A stretch of 64,000 bases of DNA, from contig DASYKM010000201.1 in assembly GCA_035995425.1 (NCBI GenBank), forward strand, positions 1-64,000. The letters are read 5' to 3'. Below, piece after piece: positions 51,845-59,528 of this stretch; positions within the stretch are counted from its first letter, which is position 1, and each line of letters starts with the position of its first letter. The notes under the pieces are model-generated. The model did no database searches. It was given only the letters and a program-made list of their open reading frames with translations, and was not told where the DNA came from. The stretch comes from CADEED01 sp035995425 (GTDB taxonomy: Bacteria > Pseudomonadota > Gammaproteobacteria > Steroidobacterales > Steroidobacteraceae). A program made the translations under genes and the position numbers.

Positions 51845-51902
51845 TAAGAGTGGCCGTCAGGCCTGGAAATAGCGGGCCGGGTCCTGCGAGGTAAATGGCA
51901 CT

Positions 51903-52060
51903 CAGCCGCCTCTCCGCTTCACCCGGACTCTTCGTAATCCTATCTTCCAACTACATCAAAACGTCTTCGCGCTATGGCGGCGGGGCGCGATCTGGTGAAG
52001 TCCACCGATCGAAGGGCCCGGTGTTAGCGAGCTCATCGCCTGCATGGGCGCCCGGCGCTC
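51903..52060 (+). repeat. Diverged repeat unit, right copy
   Basis: This plus-strand copy contains AGCCGCCTCTCCGCTTCA, CCGGACTCTTCG, GTCTTCGCGCTATGGCGGCG and TAGCGAGCTC, matching the left copy in order. The stretch beyond 52060 contains a GCCAGGAAA-like piece that weakly recalls the GGGGACA repeats. Confidence 0.6.
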
Positions 52061-52117
52061 GACCATCCACCAACGGCCCCGCCCCCTTTTGCCAGGAAAC
52101 GAAGAATGCCTCCATTT

Positions 52118-52537
52118 TCACGGGCATAGCGCCCGCACCAGCGCCACGCGCGAATACACGTTGAGCTTGCGAAAAATCTGCCGCACTTGCGATTTCACGG
52201 TGTTGGTCGAGACGCCGCGCAGATGCGCAATCTGCGCCAGCGTCCGGCCCTCGCACAGCTGCTCGGCCACCGCCTGCTCGGCAGTAGTTAGCGCACGGGC
52301 ACCGGCGGGATGATGCAGCACGCAGATGATCGAGAACGCGGCGGCGGTTTCGGTGGTTCCCTGCAAGCGGAAGGCGATGCCGCCGGCGCGCTCCTCGACC
52401 GCCAGCGTCTTGCAATGCGCCAGCAGGCGGGCAATCAGCGGCGCGGCGTCCGGAATGCGCGGCGCGCGCCGCAGCCGCATCGTTGCCGGATTGCACAGTT
52501 CCGCGAGGAGCTGATCGGCGGTTTTGGGCGTGACCAT
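52118..52537 (-). CDS. LuxR-type helix-turn-helix regulator, 139 aa
   Basis: The C-terminal 60 residues are a LuxR/FixJ HTH: LTTAEQAVAEQLCEGRTLAQ followed by IAHLRGVSTNTVKSQVRQIF and RKLNVYSRVALVRAL. The N-terminal 75 residues (LLAHCKTLAVEERAGGIAFR) resemble the small PAS-like domain of autonomous LuxR regulators. There is no receiver domain, so it is not a phosphorylated response regulator. It lies 70 bases downstream of the FMN reductase on the same strand. Targets are unknown. Confidence 0.82.
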   Translation of the reverse strand: MVTPKTADQLLAELCNPATMRLRRAPRIPDAAPLIARLLAHCKTLAVEERAGGIAFRLQGTTETAAAFSIICVLHHPAGARALTTAEQAVAEQLCEGRTLAQIAHLRGVSTNTVKSQVRQIFRKLNVYSRVALVRALCP

Positions 52538-52607
52538 CGCGGCGTTCTGCCACGAAGCCCGGGGGCACCGACACTTATATATCTGCGCAAATCGCGCAGA
52601 TTTGACC

Positions 52608-53159
52608 TCAGGCGGTGAGTTTCTTCACCCAGGCGACGTACTTGTCCATCCAGGCATGCAGGAATTTCCGGGTTTCAGGATTGGCGACACCGCCGGCTTC
52701 ATCGAAGAAGCCTTCCTTTGCCTGCAGATAGACCTCGGGCTGACCGAGCGTGGGCATGTCCAGATAGGCGAGGATGGTGCGCAAGTGGGATTGCGCCACG
52801 GCGGTGCCGATGGGGCCGATCGAGATGCCGACGATTCCAGCGGGTTTGCCCGCCCAGGCGCTCTGCCCATAGGGACGCGACGCATGATCGACCGCGTTCT
52901 TGAGTACCCCGGGGACGGAACGATTGTATTCCGCGGTCACGAATATGACGGCATCCACGGCGCGCAGCTCGCTCTTGAGCCGTTGCACTTCGGGCGCCTG
53001 GGCCTTGTCGTCGTCCTGGTTGTAGAGAGGCAGATCGCTGATCTTCAGCTCCTTGAAACTGAAATCCGGTGGCCCGAGCTTGATCAGCGCGTTCGCGAGC
53101 TTTCGATTGTGAGATTCCTTGCGGAGGCTTCCGACGACATAACCAATCTGCCTGGGCAT
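52608..53159 (-). CDS. NADPH-dependent FMN reductase (ChrR/ArsH-like flavodoxin fold)
   Basis: The 183-residue product begins IGYVVGSLRKESHNRKLANA, the phosphate-binding loop of NADPH-dependent FMN reductases (GSLRxxSxNxxLA), and has VIFVTAEYNRSVPGVLKNAVD, the PEYNxSxPGxLKNxxD motif with the first position changed. Homologues reduce quinones, azo dyes or chromate with bound FMN, often for oxidative-stress defence. The ATG at 53159 is the family start. It precedes the LuxR gene. Confidence 0.92.
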   Translation of the reverse strand: MPRQIGYVVGSLRKESHNRKLANALIKLGPPDFSFKELKISDLPLYNQDDDKAQAPEVQRLKSELRAVDAVIFVTAEYNRSVPGVLKNAVDHASRPYGQSAWAGKPAGIVGISIGPIGTAVAQSHLRTILAYLDMPTLGQPEVYLQAKEGFFDEAGGVANPETRKFLHAWMDKYVAWVKKLTA

Positions 53160-53286
53160 TCATGACTCCTGTTTGCCGTCGATCATCTCAAATCCAGCGC
53201 TCACTTCTGTAGGAAGAAGGGTGCACGGGATCGGCGTACCCTCGCCCTGCATCCAGCGCACACACCCTTTCGTATCACCTTCCGCG

Positions 53287-53631
53287 ATGCACAAACGCGC
53301 CCTCCAGATTCTGTTTGCCTTCTTCCTGGCATCCCTCACCGCTTACAACCTGTGGGTAAGCACGCAGCAACCCGTCTGGCAGTGGGGCGGCCTCACCACG
53401 CCGCCGGACAATCTCTGGACCATCGCGACGCTCATCGACGCCTACTATGGTTTCGTCACCTTCTACATCTGGGTGCTGTGGAAGGAAACGCGCGCGCTGC
53501 CGCGCATGTGCTGGTTCCTGGCGATCATGCTTCTCGGCAACATCGCAATGGCGGTCTACGTGTTGCGGCAGCTGGCGTGGCTCGAATCCACCGACCCCAT
53601 GAGCCTTCTGCTCTCGGCACGCAACACCTGA
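53287..53631 (+). CDS. DUF1475 family small membrane protein
   Basis: The 114-residue product has three transmembrane segments (LQILFAFFLASLTAYNLWV, AYYGFVTFYIWVLWKET, WFLAIMLLGNIAMAVYVL). The patterns TLIDAYYGFVTFYIWV and LLGNIAMAVYVL fit DUF1475. Function is unknown. It begins a plus-strand run with DUF2062 (seven bases later) and a CFA-synthase-like gene; together they suggest a membrane-lipid function, by context only. Confidence 0.78.
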   Translation: MHKRALQILFAFFLASLTAYNLWVSTQQPVWQWGGLTTPPDNLWTIATLIDAYYGFVTFYIWVLWKETRALPRMCWFLAIMLLGNIAMAVYVLRQLAWLESTDPMSLLLSARNT

Positions 53632-53638
53632 CACGCAA

Positions 53639-54112
53639 ATGCGCGATTTCCTGCAACGCCGTCTGGTCACTCCGCTGCTCGCCCTGCTCCGGCAGGGCGT
53701 GACTCCGCGCGAGCTGGCGCTCACCTTGAGCCTGGGATCGGCGATCGGGCTGATACCGGTGCTCGGCGTCTCGACCGCGTTGTGCGCGCTGGCGGCGGTC
53801 TTCCTCAAGCTCAACATGCCGGCAATCCAGCTCGTGAACTATCTACTCATGCCGGTGCAGCTGCTGCTGATCATCCCGCTGCTGCGTTTCGGCGAGCTGT
53901 TGACGAACGCGCCGCGTTTCCCGATCACGCTGGAGTCCGGGCTCGCGCTGCTCTCGCACGGCGTCATCGACGCCGTACAGATCCTCGCCACCGCCATCGT
54001 GCACGCCACGCTCGGCTGGATCGTCCTGGCGCCGCTGCTGGCGTTCGCGCTGTTCCGCGTGCTCGAACCGGTGCTCCGACACCTGAACAACAAACGCCGG
54101 GAGTCCCGATGA
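53639..54112 (+). CDS. DUF2062 family membrane protein
   Basis: The 157-residue product starts MRDFLQRRLVTPLLALLRQG and has SLGSAIGLIPVLGVSTALCA and VNYLLMPVQLLLIIPLLRFG, the hydrophobic DUF2062 signature, with four membrane segments. The C-terminal KKR-type tail is cytosolic. DUF2062 proteins are of unknown function, sometimes fused to glycosyltransferases. Its stop overlaps the start of the methyltransferase by four bases (ATGA). Confidence 0.85.
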   Translation: MRDFLQRRLVTPLLALLRQGVTPRELALTLSLGSAIGLIPVLGVSTALCALAAVFLKLNMPAIQLVNYLLMPVQLLLIIPLLRFGELLTNAPRFPITLESGLALLSHGVIDAVQILATAIVHATLGWIVLAPLLAFALFRVLEPVLRHLNNKRRESR

Positions 54113-55173
54113 CTTCGCTTGCCATGAACCTGCTCGAGCGCGACCTCGTTCCCGACTTCCTGATCCGCCGGCGCATCCGCGCGTTGCTGGCCGGACGCCT
54201 GCGCGAAGAAGACCAGCGCGACCCGGAGCTGCAGCAGCAGCGGCTGCTCGCGTTCATCCGCAAGCTCACCGCGAGCCCGGTGGCCATCGAGACCGCCGCC
54301 GCCAACCAGCAACACTACGAGGTGCCCACCGACTTCTACACGCGCGTACTCGGCAAGCACCTCAAGTATTCGAGCGGCTATTTTGCATCGCCCGGCGCTC
54401 ATGCCCGCGCCGAGGCGGCCGGCAATCTCGACGCGGCGGAAGCGCGCATGCTGACGCTGACCTGCCAGCGCGCCCGTCTCGCCGATGGCGAACGCATCCT
54501 CGAGCTCGGCTGCGGCTGGGGATCCTTGAGCCTGTGGATGGCCGCTAACTACCCTGCCGCGGCGATCACCGCGGTATCGAACTCGCGCACGCAGAAGCTG
54601 CACGTCGATGCGCAAGCGCGCCGGCGCGGCCTGCGCAATCTCGAGGTGATCACCTGCGACGTGAATGAGCTGGCGTTTCCGCCGGGTACGGCCTTCGACC
54701 GCGTCGTGTCGGTGGAGATGTTCGAGCACATGCGCAACTACGAGGCGCTGCTGGCGCGCGTCGCGTCGTGGATGGCGCCGAGCGCCACACTTTTCGTACA
54801 CATATTCACGCACTCGAGATTTGCCTATCCCTTCGAGGTGCGCGACGAAAGCGACTGGATGGCGCGCTTTTTCTTCACCGGCGGCATCATGCCGAGCGAC
54901 GACCTGCTGCTGTATTTCCAGCGGGACGTCCGGATCCTCGAGCACTGGCAGGTACCCGGCTGGCACTATTCCCTGACCAGCGAAGCCTGGTTACAGAACA
55001 TGGACCGTCATCGGGCCGACCTCATGCCGCTGCTGGCGCAAACCTATGGCGGAGCCCAGGCATTGCGCTGGTGGGTGTACTGGCGCGTGTTTTTCATGGC
55101 CTGCGCGGAGTCGTGGGGATACGAGGGCGGCCGCGAATGGCTGGTATCGCATTACCTCTTTGAAAAGCGCTGA
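54109..55173 (+). CDS. Cyclopropane-fatty-acyl-phospholipid synthase family SAM methyltransferase
   Basis: The 354-residue product has the SAM-binding motif ILELGCGWGSLSLWMA (about 130-145), VSNSRTQKLHVDAQARRRGL, and the CFA-synthase marks HYEVPTDFYTRVLGKHLKYS and VSVEMFEHMRNYEALL. The N-terminal domain is short relative to E. coli Cfa (about 380 residues), as in the shorter paralogues. Such enzymes modify unsaturated acyl chains of membrane lipids. It is translationally coupled to DUF2062 and followed 21 bases later by a secreted TPR protein. Confidence 0.88.
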   Translation: MTSLAMNLLERDLVPDFLIRRRIRALLAGRLREEDQRDPELQQQRLLAFIRKLTASPVAIETAAANQQHYEVPTDFYTRVLGKHLKYSSGYFASPGAHARAEAAGNLDAAEARMLTLTCQRARLADGERILELGCGWGSLSLWMAANYPAAAITAVSNSRTQKLHVDAQARRRGLRNLEVITCDVNELAFPPGTAFDRVVSVEMFEHMRNYEALLARVASWMAPSATLFVHIFTHSRFAYPFEVRDESDWMARFFFTGGIMPSDDLLLYFQRDVRILEHWQVPGWHYSLTSEAWLQNMDRHRADLMPLLAQTYGGAQALRWWVYWRVFFMACAESWGYEGGREWLVSHYLFEKR

Positions 55174-55194
55174 AAAGCGGTAGAGTCGCCGGTC

Positions 55195-56655
55195 ATGGCT
55201 GCACGCAATTATTTCGGGTGGCTCGAGCCTGCCTTCGTCACCTGTGTCCTGCTCTTGCCGACCGCGGCACTCGCCGTCTCCGACGCCGACCGCATCGCGG
55301 TCTACAAGGAATTCCGCGCGCAGTACGACGCGAAGAAATATGCGGAAGCGCAGCCGCTGGCCGAGCGCCTGGTGGCGCTCACCGAGGAACAATACGGCGC
55401 CGAAGAGCTGCCGCTGACCAACCCGCTGACCAATCTCGCCACGGTTCACTACAAGCAGGGCCATTACGCGGCCGCCATCGAGAATTACCAGCGTTCGTTG
55501 CGCATCCTTCAGGCCAAGTCGACGCTGGCCGACAAACAGCAGATCCGGCCGTTGCACGGCCTGGGCGTCAGCTTCATGGGCGCCAATGATCCGGATTCGG
55601 CCGTGGTGGCGTTGAAACGCGCCGCCGATCTGTCGCGCAACACCGATGGCCTGTTCAACATCAACCAGGTGGAATTCATCGATGCGCTGATCGACGCGTA
55701 CGAAGCCAGCGGCCGATATGTCGAAGCGGAGAAGGAAAGCCTGTACGCGATGCGCGTGGAGGAAGCCGCCTACGGCCGCACCTCCATCAAGCTGCTCGAT
55801 CGTCTCGACAAGCTGGCGCACTGGTATGAAGGCGGACGGCGTTATACCAGCGAGCGGAACACTTACGAGAAGGCCCTCGCCATTCTCTCCAGGAGCGCGA
55901 CCGAAAACGATCTGCGACGCGTCGGACCGCTGCGCGGCATCGCGCGCTCATTCCGGCTCGAAACCTTCTACGGTGTCGAAGGCGCGGACAACGGCTCCAC
56001 CTTCAACAGCGGCGGCAACGGCGCACCGGTGTTCGCGGATGGCACGCAGCAACGGCGCGGCGAGAGCTCACTCACTTCGGCGCTCGCCATCATCGACGCC
56101 AATTCGCCCGCCAATGAGCAGATGCGCGGCGAAGTGCTCACCGATCTCGGCGACTGGTACCTCGTCTCCAATTCGCTGCGTCGCGCCTACGACACGTACG
56201 CCGATGCCTGGAAAGCGCTGGCCAGCGCCGCCAACACCAAGCTGCTCGAGCAGCCGCGCGTGCTCGCCTATCGGCCGTCGATCAGCTCGGTGGATCGCTC
56301 GCAGCTCGACCCGGCGGAATCCGTGGTCAGGACCGTGGAGCTGCATTTCAAGGTGGATCGTGACGGCCGCATCGACGACGTCACCTCGCCGACCACCGAC
56401 GTGCCCGAGGCCATCGTCAAGAATTCCATGGTGTCGATGAAGCGTTCGCGTTTCGCGCCGCGCATCGAGAACGGCGCGGCGGTTCCCACCGAGAACGTCG
56501 TCTTCCTCGAACGGGTGATGATCAAGGTGATTCCGCCTGATAGCGGGACGTCATCTGCGAAGGGGGAGGAGAAGAAGCCGGAGGAGAAACCGGAGGAGAA
56601 GAAGTCGGAAGAGAAGAAGGAGGAGTCGCCGAAGGAGCCGCCTCCGGCGCAGTAG
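55195..56655 (+). CDS. Secreted TPR protein with TonB-C-like domain and Glu/Lys-rich tail
   Basis: The 486-residue product has a signal peptide (ending near ALAVS), four or more TPR motifs in residues 30-250 (LATVHYKQGHYAAAIENYQR), and a TonB-C-like fold at about 370-440 (VELHFKVDRDGRIDDVTSPT, MKRSRFAPRIENGAAV). The last 45 residues are Glu/Lys/Pro repeats. The final 134 bases run antisense through the coding region of the convergent lipoprotein gene. It likely works as a periplasmic scaffold. Confidence 0.83.
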   Translation: MAARNYFGWLEPAFVTCVLLLPTAALAVSDADRIAVYKEFRAQYDAKKYAEAQPLAERLVALTEEQYGAEELPLTNPLTNLATVHYKQGHYAAAIENYQRSLRILQAKSTLADKQQIRPLHGLGVSFMGANDPDSAVVALKRAADLSRNTDGLFNINQVEFIDALIDAYEASGRYVEAEKESLYAMRVEEAAYGRTSIKLLDRLDKLAHWYEGGRRYTSERNTYEKALAILSRSATENDLRRVGPLRGIARSFRLETFYGVEGADNGSTFNSGGNGAPVFADGTQQRRGESSLTSALAIIDANSPANEQMRGEVLTDLGDWYLVSNSLRRAYDTYADAWKALASAANTKLLEQPRVLAYRPSISSVDRSQLDPAESVVRTVELHFKVDRDGRIDDVTSPTTDVPEAIVKNSMVSMKRSRFAPRIENGAAVPTENVVFLERVMIKVIPPDSGTSSAKGEEKKPEEKPEEKKSEEKKEESPKEPPPAQ

Positions 56656-57373
56656 TAGCCGCTACCGGTGTGTCGTTGATGGGCACCGCTTCGATCGTCA
56701 TCTCCGCCACTACCGCCGCCGCCTCCGGTGAACCCGGGATGGGTTTCGACTTGGGCACGAGCGGCTGCGAAACCAGCAGGGGTTTCGCCACATCCAGCGT
56801 GGAGAATTGCGTGAGAAACTTCGCCGCCGCATCGCGCATGGCCGCATACGAGGCGATTCCGAGCTCTTCTTCCCCATTGCCGATCTTCGGCGCAGGTCCG
56901 CTGCCATAACCGGTGAGCGTGAGCGTATCCACCAGCTCGCCGTTCGGCGCGTAGATGAAAATCTGGTAGCGGATGGTGACCGCGGTGTAGATGCCGCCAG
57001 TCTCCTTCGAATTGGCGAACGAGAATTGCTCGATGCGTGGCTCGAAGATGGCCAGGACGCCCGGATCGAGCCGCGCGGCGTCGACGCTGTCGAACAATTT
57101 CGCGTCGGTGAACTCCGCTTTGAAAATCTCCTGGAAGATGTGCCGATGCGAAGGGCCGAGCTGCGCCTCGTAGTTGACGCTGGCGCGCGATTCCTTGTGA
57201 ACGTAGTTGCCGGCCTCGGTGGTGATGACCAGGCCGACCCTGGCCGGTGTCGGCACGACGAGCGCTTTGGGCAGGTCACCTTCGGGACGCACGGCCACCG
57301 CCGCGCAACCGCTCATCAACAGCGTGACCGCGGAGAACGGAACGCAGAATTGCAGGATGCGGGACAGCGTCAA
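56522..57373 (-). CDS. Lipoprotein with Pro/Ser-rich C-terminal tail (last gene of the FHA-vWA operon)
   Basis: About 283 residues from a TTG at 57373 that has GGGGGA seven bases upstream and lies four bases after the preceding stop. The lipobox is TLLMSGC (Cys near 22). The mature domain (LVVPTPARVGLVITTEAGNY, then RIEQFSFANSKETGG) is beta-rich and unrecognised. The last 50 residues are Pro/Ser-rich and their codons overlap the opposite-strand tail of the TPR gene. It probably anchors the complex at a membrane. Confidence 0.75.
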   Translation of the reverse strand: MTLSRILQFCVPFSAVTLLMSGCAAVAVRPEGDLPKALVVPTPARVGLVITTEAGNYVHKESRASVNYEAQLGPSHRHIFQEIFKAEFTDAKLFDSVDAARLDPGVLAIFEPRIEQFSFANSKETGGIYTAVTIRYQIFIYAPNGELVDTLTLTGYGSGPAPKIGNGEEELGIASYAAMRDAAAKFLTQFSTLDVAKPLLVSQPLVPKSKPIPGSPEAAAVVAEMTIEAVPINDTPVAATTAPEAAPSATPPSSLPTSSPPVSPPASSPPPSQMTSRYQAESP

Positions 57374-57377
57374 GGAT

Positions 57378-58424
57378 TTATCCCCCAATGGGCACGTCCT
57401 CACCGTTGATCGTGATGGGGGACTTCTGCCCACCAATCGTGAGACCGACAAAGGTGCCTTCGTTCTCGTCACACATTGCGCGCATTAAAACAGAAAAGCG
57501 CTGATTAATGAGCCCCGGCGAACCGGCGCCCGCCGGCATGCCGATGGCGTGAATGCGGATCTTGTGGCGCCCCTGGCGGTCGACCGGATTGTATTTACGC
57601 ACCGCCGCCAGCGCCGCCTCGACCGAGCTGCCGGTGAAGTCGTCGCCGATGACATACACGCTGATCTTCTTGTCGGCTGCCCACCACCCCTGCACCGCGG
57701 CGCCGATGCCTTCGACCGGGCTCGAGTTGCTGTACGGCTTCCAGTTGACCATGGTCGTGAGGATTCGCGTGCGCTGCGCCGGGTTGTCGTTGAGCCACTG
57801 ACCCTTGGTGCTCGCGAACATGGGCTTGCCTTCATCGTCGAGAACCTGGATGCCCTTCACCTTCGGGTAGATGTCGAGGATTTCCTTCATGACGTTCTGG
57901 GCGTTTTCCCAATTGTCGGACTGCATGCTGCCCGAGGTGTCGATGCAGAAGATGATCCACTCGCTGTCGACCGGGATGCCGCCGACCGAGAGGTTGTTCG
58001 GATCGCGGCGCGGCGCGCTCTTGAGCAGGCGCGCCATTTCGGCGGTCAGTGTCTGATGCGCGGCCACGAGCTCGGTCTCGACGATGTTGGTGACCGAAGC
58101 TTCGCCCTTGCTGGCGTGAAACTCGCCGCGGATTTTCGTGAGATCGCCGGCCAGCACCGCTGCGCGCTGCTGTTCGACGGTGAGCACCTTCATGCGGCCC
58201 TGCAGCTCGCGATTGAGCACGTCGGTTTCACCGCGCAGCTCGAACAGCTGCCGCTGCAGGTCGAGGATCTGCCCCTTGAGATCTTTTTCGCTGCGCTCGA
58301 TGACGATCGGCTGCCCGATGTCGGTGAGCACCAGCAGCAGGATGATGGCGCCGAAACCGCAGCAGATGCAGTCGAGGAACGACAGCGTGAAGACTTCGAA
58401 CTGGCGGCGCTGGCCGATTCCCAT
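57378..58424 (-). CDS. von Willebrand A domain membrane protein, copy B
   Basis: The 348-residue product starts with a membrane segment carrying EVFTLSFLDCICCGFGA, then a coiled coil (about 45-130), then a vWA domain with the MIDAS motif in IIFCIDTSGSMQSDN (about 157-171). The single N-terminal helix with a buried Asp recalls ExbD/TolR/MotB subunits, but no ExbB/MotA partner is in the window. The same 17-residue membrane motif is present in the neighbouring vWA gene. It follows the other vWA gene by nine bases. Confidence 0.82.
   Translation of the reverse strand: MGIGQRRQFEVFTLSFLDCICCGFGAIILLLVLTDIGQPIVIERSEKDLKGQILDLQRQLFELRGETDVLNRELQGRMKVLTVEQQRAAVLAGDLTKIRGEFHASKGEASVTNIVETELVAAHQTLTAEMARLLKSAPRRDPNNLSVGGIPVDSEWIIFCIDTSGSMQSDNWENAQNVMKEILDIYPKVKGIQVLDDEGKPMFASTKGQWLNDNPAQRTRILTTMVNWKPYSNSSPVEGIGAAVQGWWAADKKISVYVIGDDFTGSSVEAALAAVRKYNPVDRQGRHKIRIHAIGMPAGAGSPGLINQRFSVLMRAMCDENEGTFVGLTIGGQKSPITINGEDVPIGG
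58351..58400 (-). repeat. 50-bp direct repeat, copy in vWA gene B
   Basis: This segment encodes the N-terminal membrane motif and matches 59461-59510 with a single base difference. The identity is higher than the rest of the two genes would predict. Confidence 0.88.
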
Positions 58425-58433
58425 GTGTGTCTC

Positions 58434-59528
58434 CTACGGCCAGTCGCGCGAAGGAATGACGTAGGACCCGTTGCAGCGACGCGCGAGCTTCCAGAACGCG
58501 TAGCCGGCCAGCGGATCGCCTTTCATGGGCAGCAGCACGACATCGATGGGCAGCTTGCGATCGATGACCTTGACCGCGTCGTCGAACAGTTTTTCGCGGT
58601 CGCGCCCGCCGATGAACTTGCGCGCCGGCGCCACCGAGCCCTGCGTGGGCAGCCCGTCGGTGATCAGGATGATCTGGTCCGGTTCCGGATTCAGCGTGTG
58701 CACGGCGAGGAAGGCATTCACCATGCTCGTGCCGTCGCCGGGCGTGATGCTGCGCGCGGCGCTGAGCACGCCGTTGATGACGCGTGGATCGGTGGACGTG
58801 AGCCACTGGCCGGCGGTGTTCGCCTGTACCACCTTCGCCTTGGTGTTGAAGCCGATCACCTGGAACTGGCTGTTGTCGGGCAGCTGCGCCGTGATCCACT
58901 CGACGATGTCGAGCGCGCGCCGCCACTTCTGCGTCGCGCGACGCAACGGCTCCGGCTGGTTGCGCATGCGGATCACCTTGGCGATGTCCTCGTCCATCAT
59001 GCTGGCGGAGGTGTCCAGCAACACGAGAATGCGCTTGCCCTTCATCTGCAGCGCGCTGATGTACTTGCGATTGCCGCGGCCGCGGAACGCCTTGACGCGA
59101 TCGCCGGCCGGCGCCTTGTCGAGCGCGCCGCCCTGCAGGCGATTCACGCCCTCTTCGAGCGACTTGATGTCGGCCTTGAGCTGATTGATGTGCGCGCGCC
59201 GCGCCAGGCTCTCCTCGTCGTACTCCGACGACTGCTCGCGGCGCGCCTTGAGCTCGGCCGCGACGCGTACGGCCCGCGCCTGGGCGCTGGTCGCATCGTC
59301 ATCGGTTTTCTCGAGCGTATTGCGCAGCTGCACGAGGTGGATCATGCCTTCCTTCACTTCCTCGTCGAGCTTGCTGACTTCGCCGGTGAGCTGATTGAGG
59401 CGCAGGATTTCCTGCGCGCCCTTCTGCGCCTGCACGATGGTGTAGAACAACACCACCGCGCCGAATCCGCAGCAGATGCAGTCGAGGAACGACAGCGTGA
59501 AGACTTCGAAGGCGCGACGTTTCTTCAC
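58434..59528 (-). CDS. von Willebrand A domain membrane protein, copy A
   Basis: About 364 residues from a GTG at 59528 that overlaps the stop of the FHA gene (GTGA). It has the same membrane motif EVFTLSFLDCICCGFGA, a long coiled coil (about 35-150) and a vWA domain with MIDAS in ILVLLDTSASMMDED and a downstream ITDGLPTQG strand. It is a paralogue of copy B with an independently diverged vWA domain. vWA proteins bind partners through a metal ion. A heteromeric pair with copy B is likely. Confidence 0.82.
   Translation of the reverse strand: MKKRRAFEVFTLSFLDCICCGFGAVVLFYTIVQAQKGAQEILRLNQLTGEVSKLDEEVKEGMIHLVQLRNTLEKTDDDATSAQARAVRVAAELKARREQSSEYDEESLARRAHINQLKADIKSLEEGVNRLQGGALDKAPAGDRVKAFRGRGNRKYISALQMKGKRILVLLDTSASMMDEDIAKVIRMRNQPEPLRRATQKWRRALDIVEWITAQLPDNSQFQVIGFNTKAKVVQANTAGQWLTSTDPRVINGVLSAARSITPGDGTSMVNAFLAVHTLNPEPDQIILITDGLPTQGSVAPARKFIGGRDREKLFDDAVKVIDRKLPIDVVLLPMKGDPLAGYAFWKLARRCNGSYVIPSRDWP
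59461..59510 (-). repeat. 50-bp direct repeat, copy in vWA gene A
   Basis: Near-identical partner of 58351-58400, encoding the shared N-terminal membrane motif. Confidence 0.88.

Larger units (their letters stand above)
51399..52117. other. Non-coding repeat-rich stretch between the EF-hand gene and the LuxR gene
   Basis: No convincing gene is present in about 720 bases; open frames here are short, overlapping and lack homology that I can see. The stretch holds two diverged inverted copies of a unit of about 160-170 bp (roughly 51427-51597 and 51903-52060), a third partial copy near 51645-51675, a purine-rich tract at 51706-51740, and a GC hairpin with a TTCG-type loop. Confidence 0.7.

Noticed and set aside
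52085..52117. Fourth intact GGGGACATTCCTATTT repeat near the LuxR stop
   Set aside because: Only short pieces (CCCCCTTTT, GCCAGGAAA) are shared and no second arm is found.
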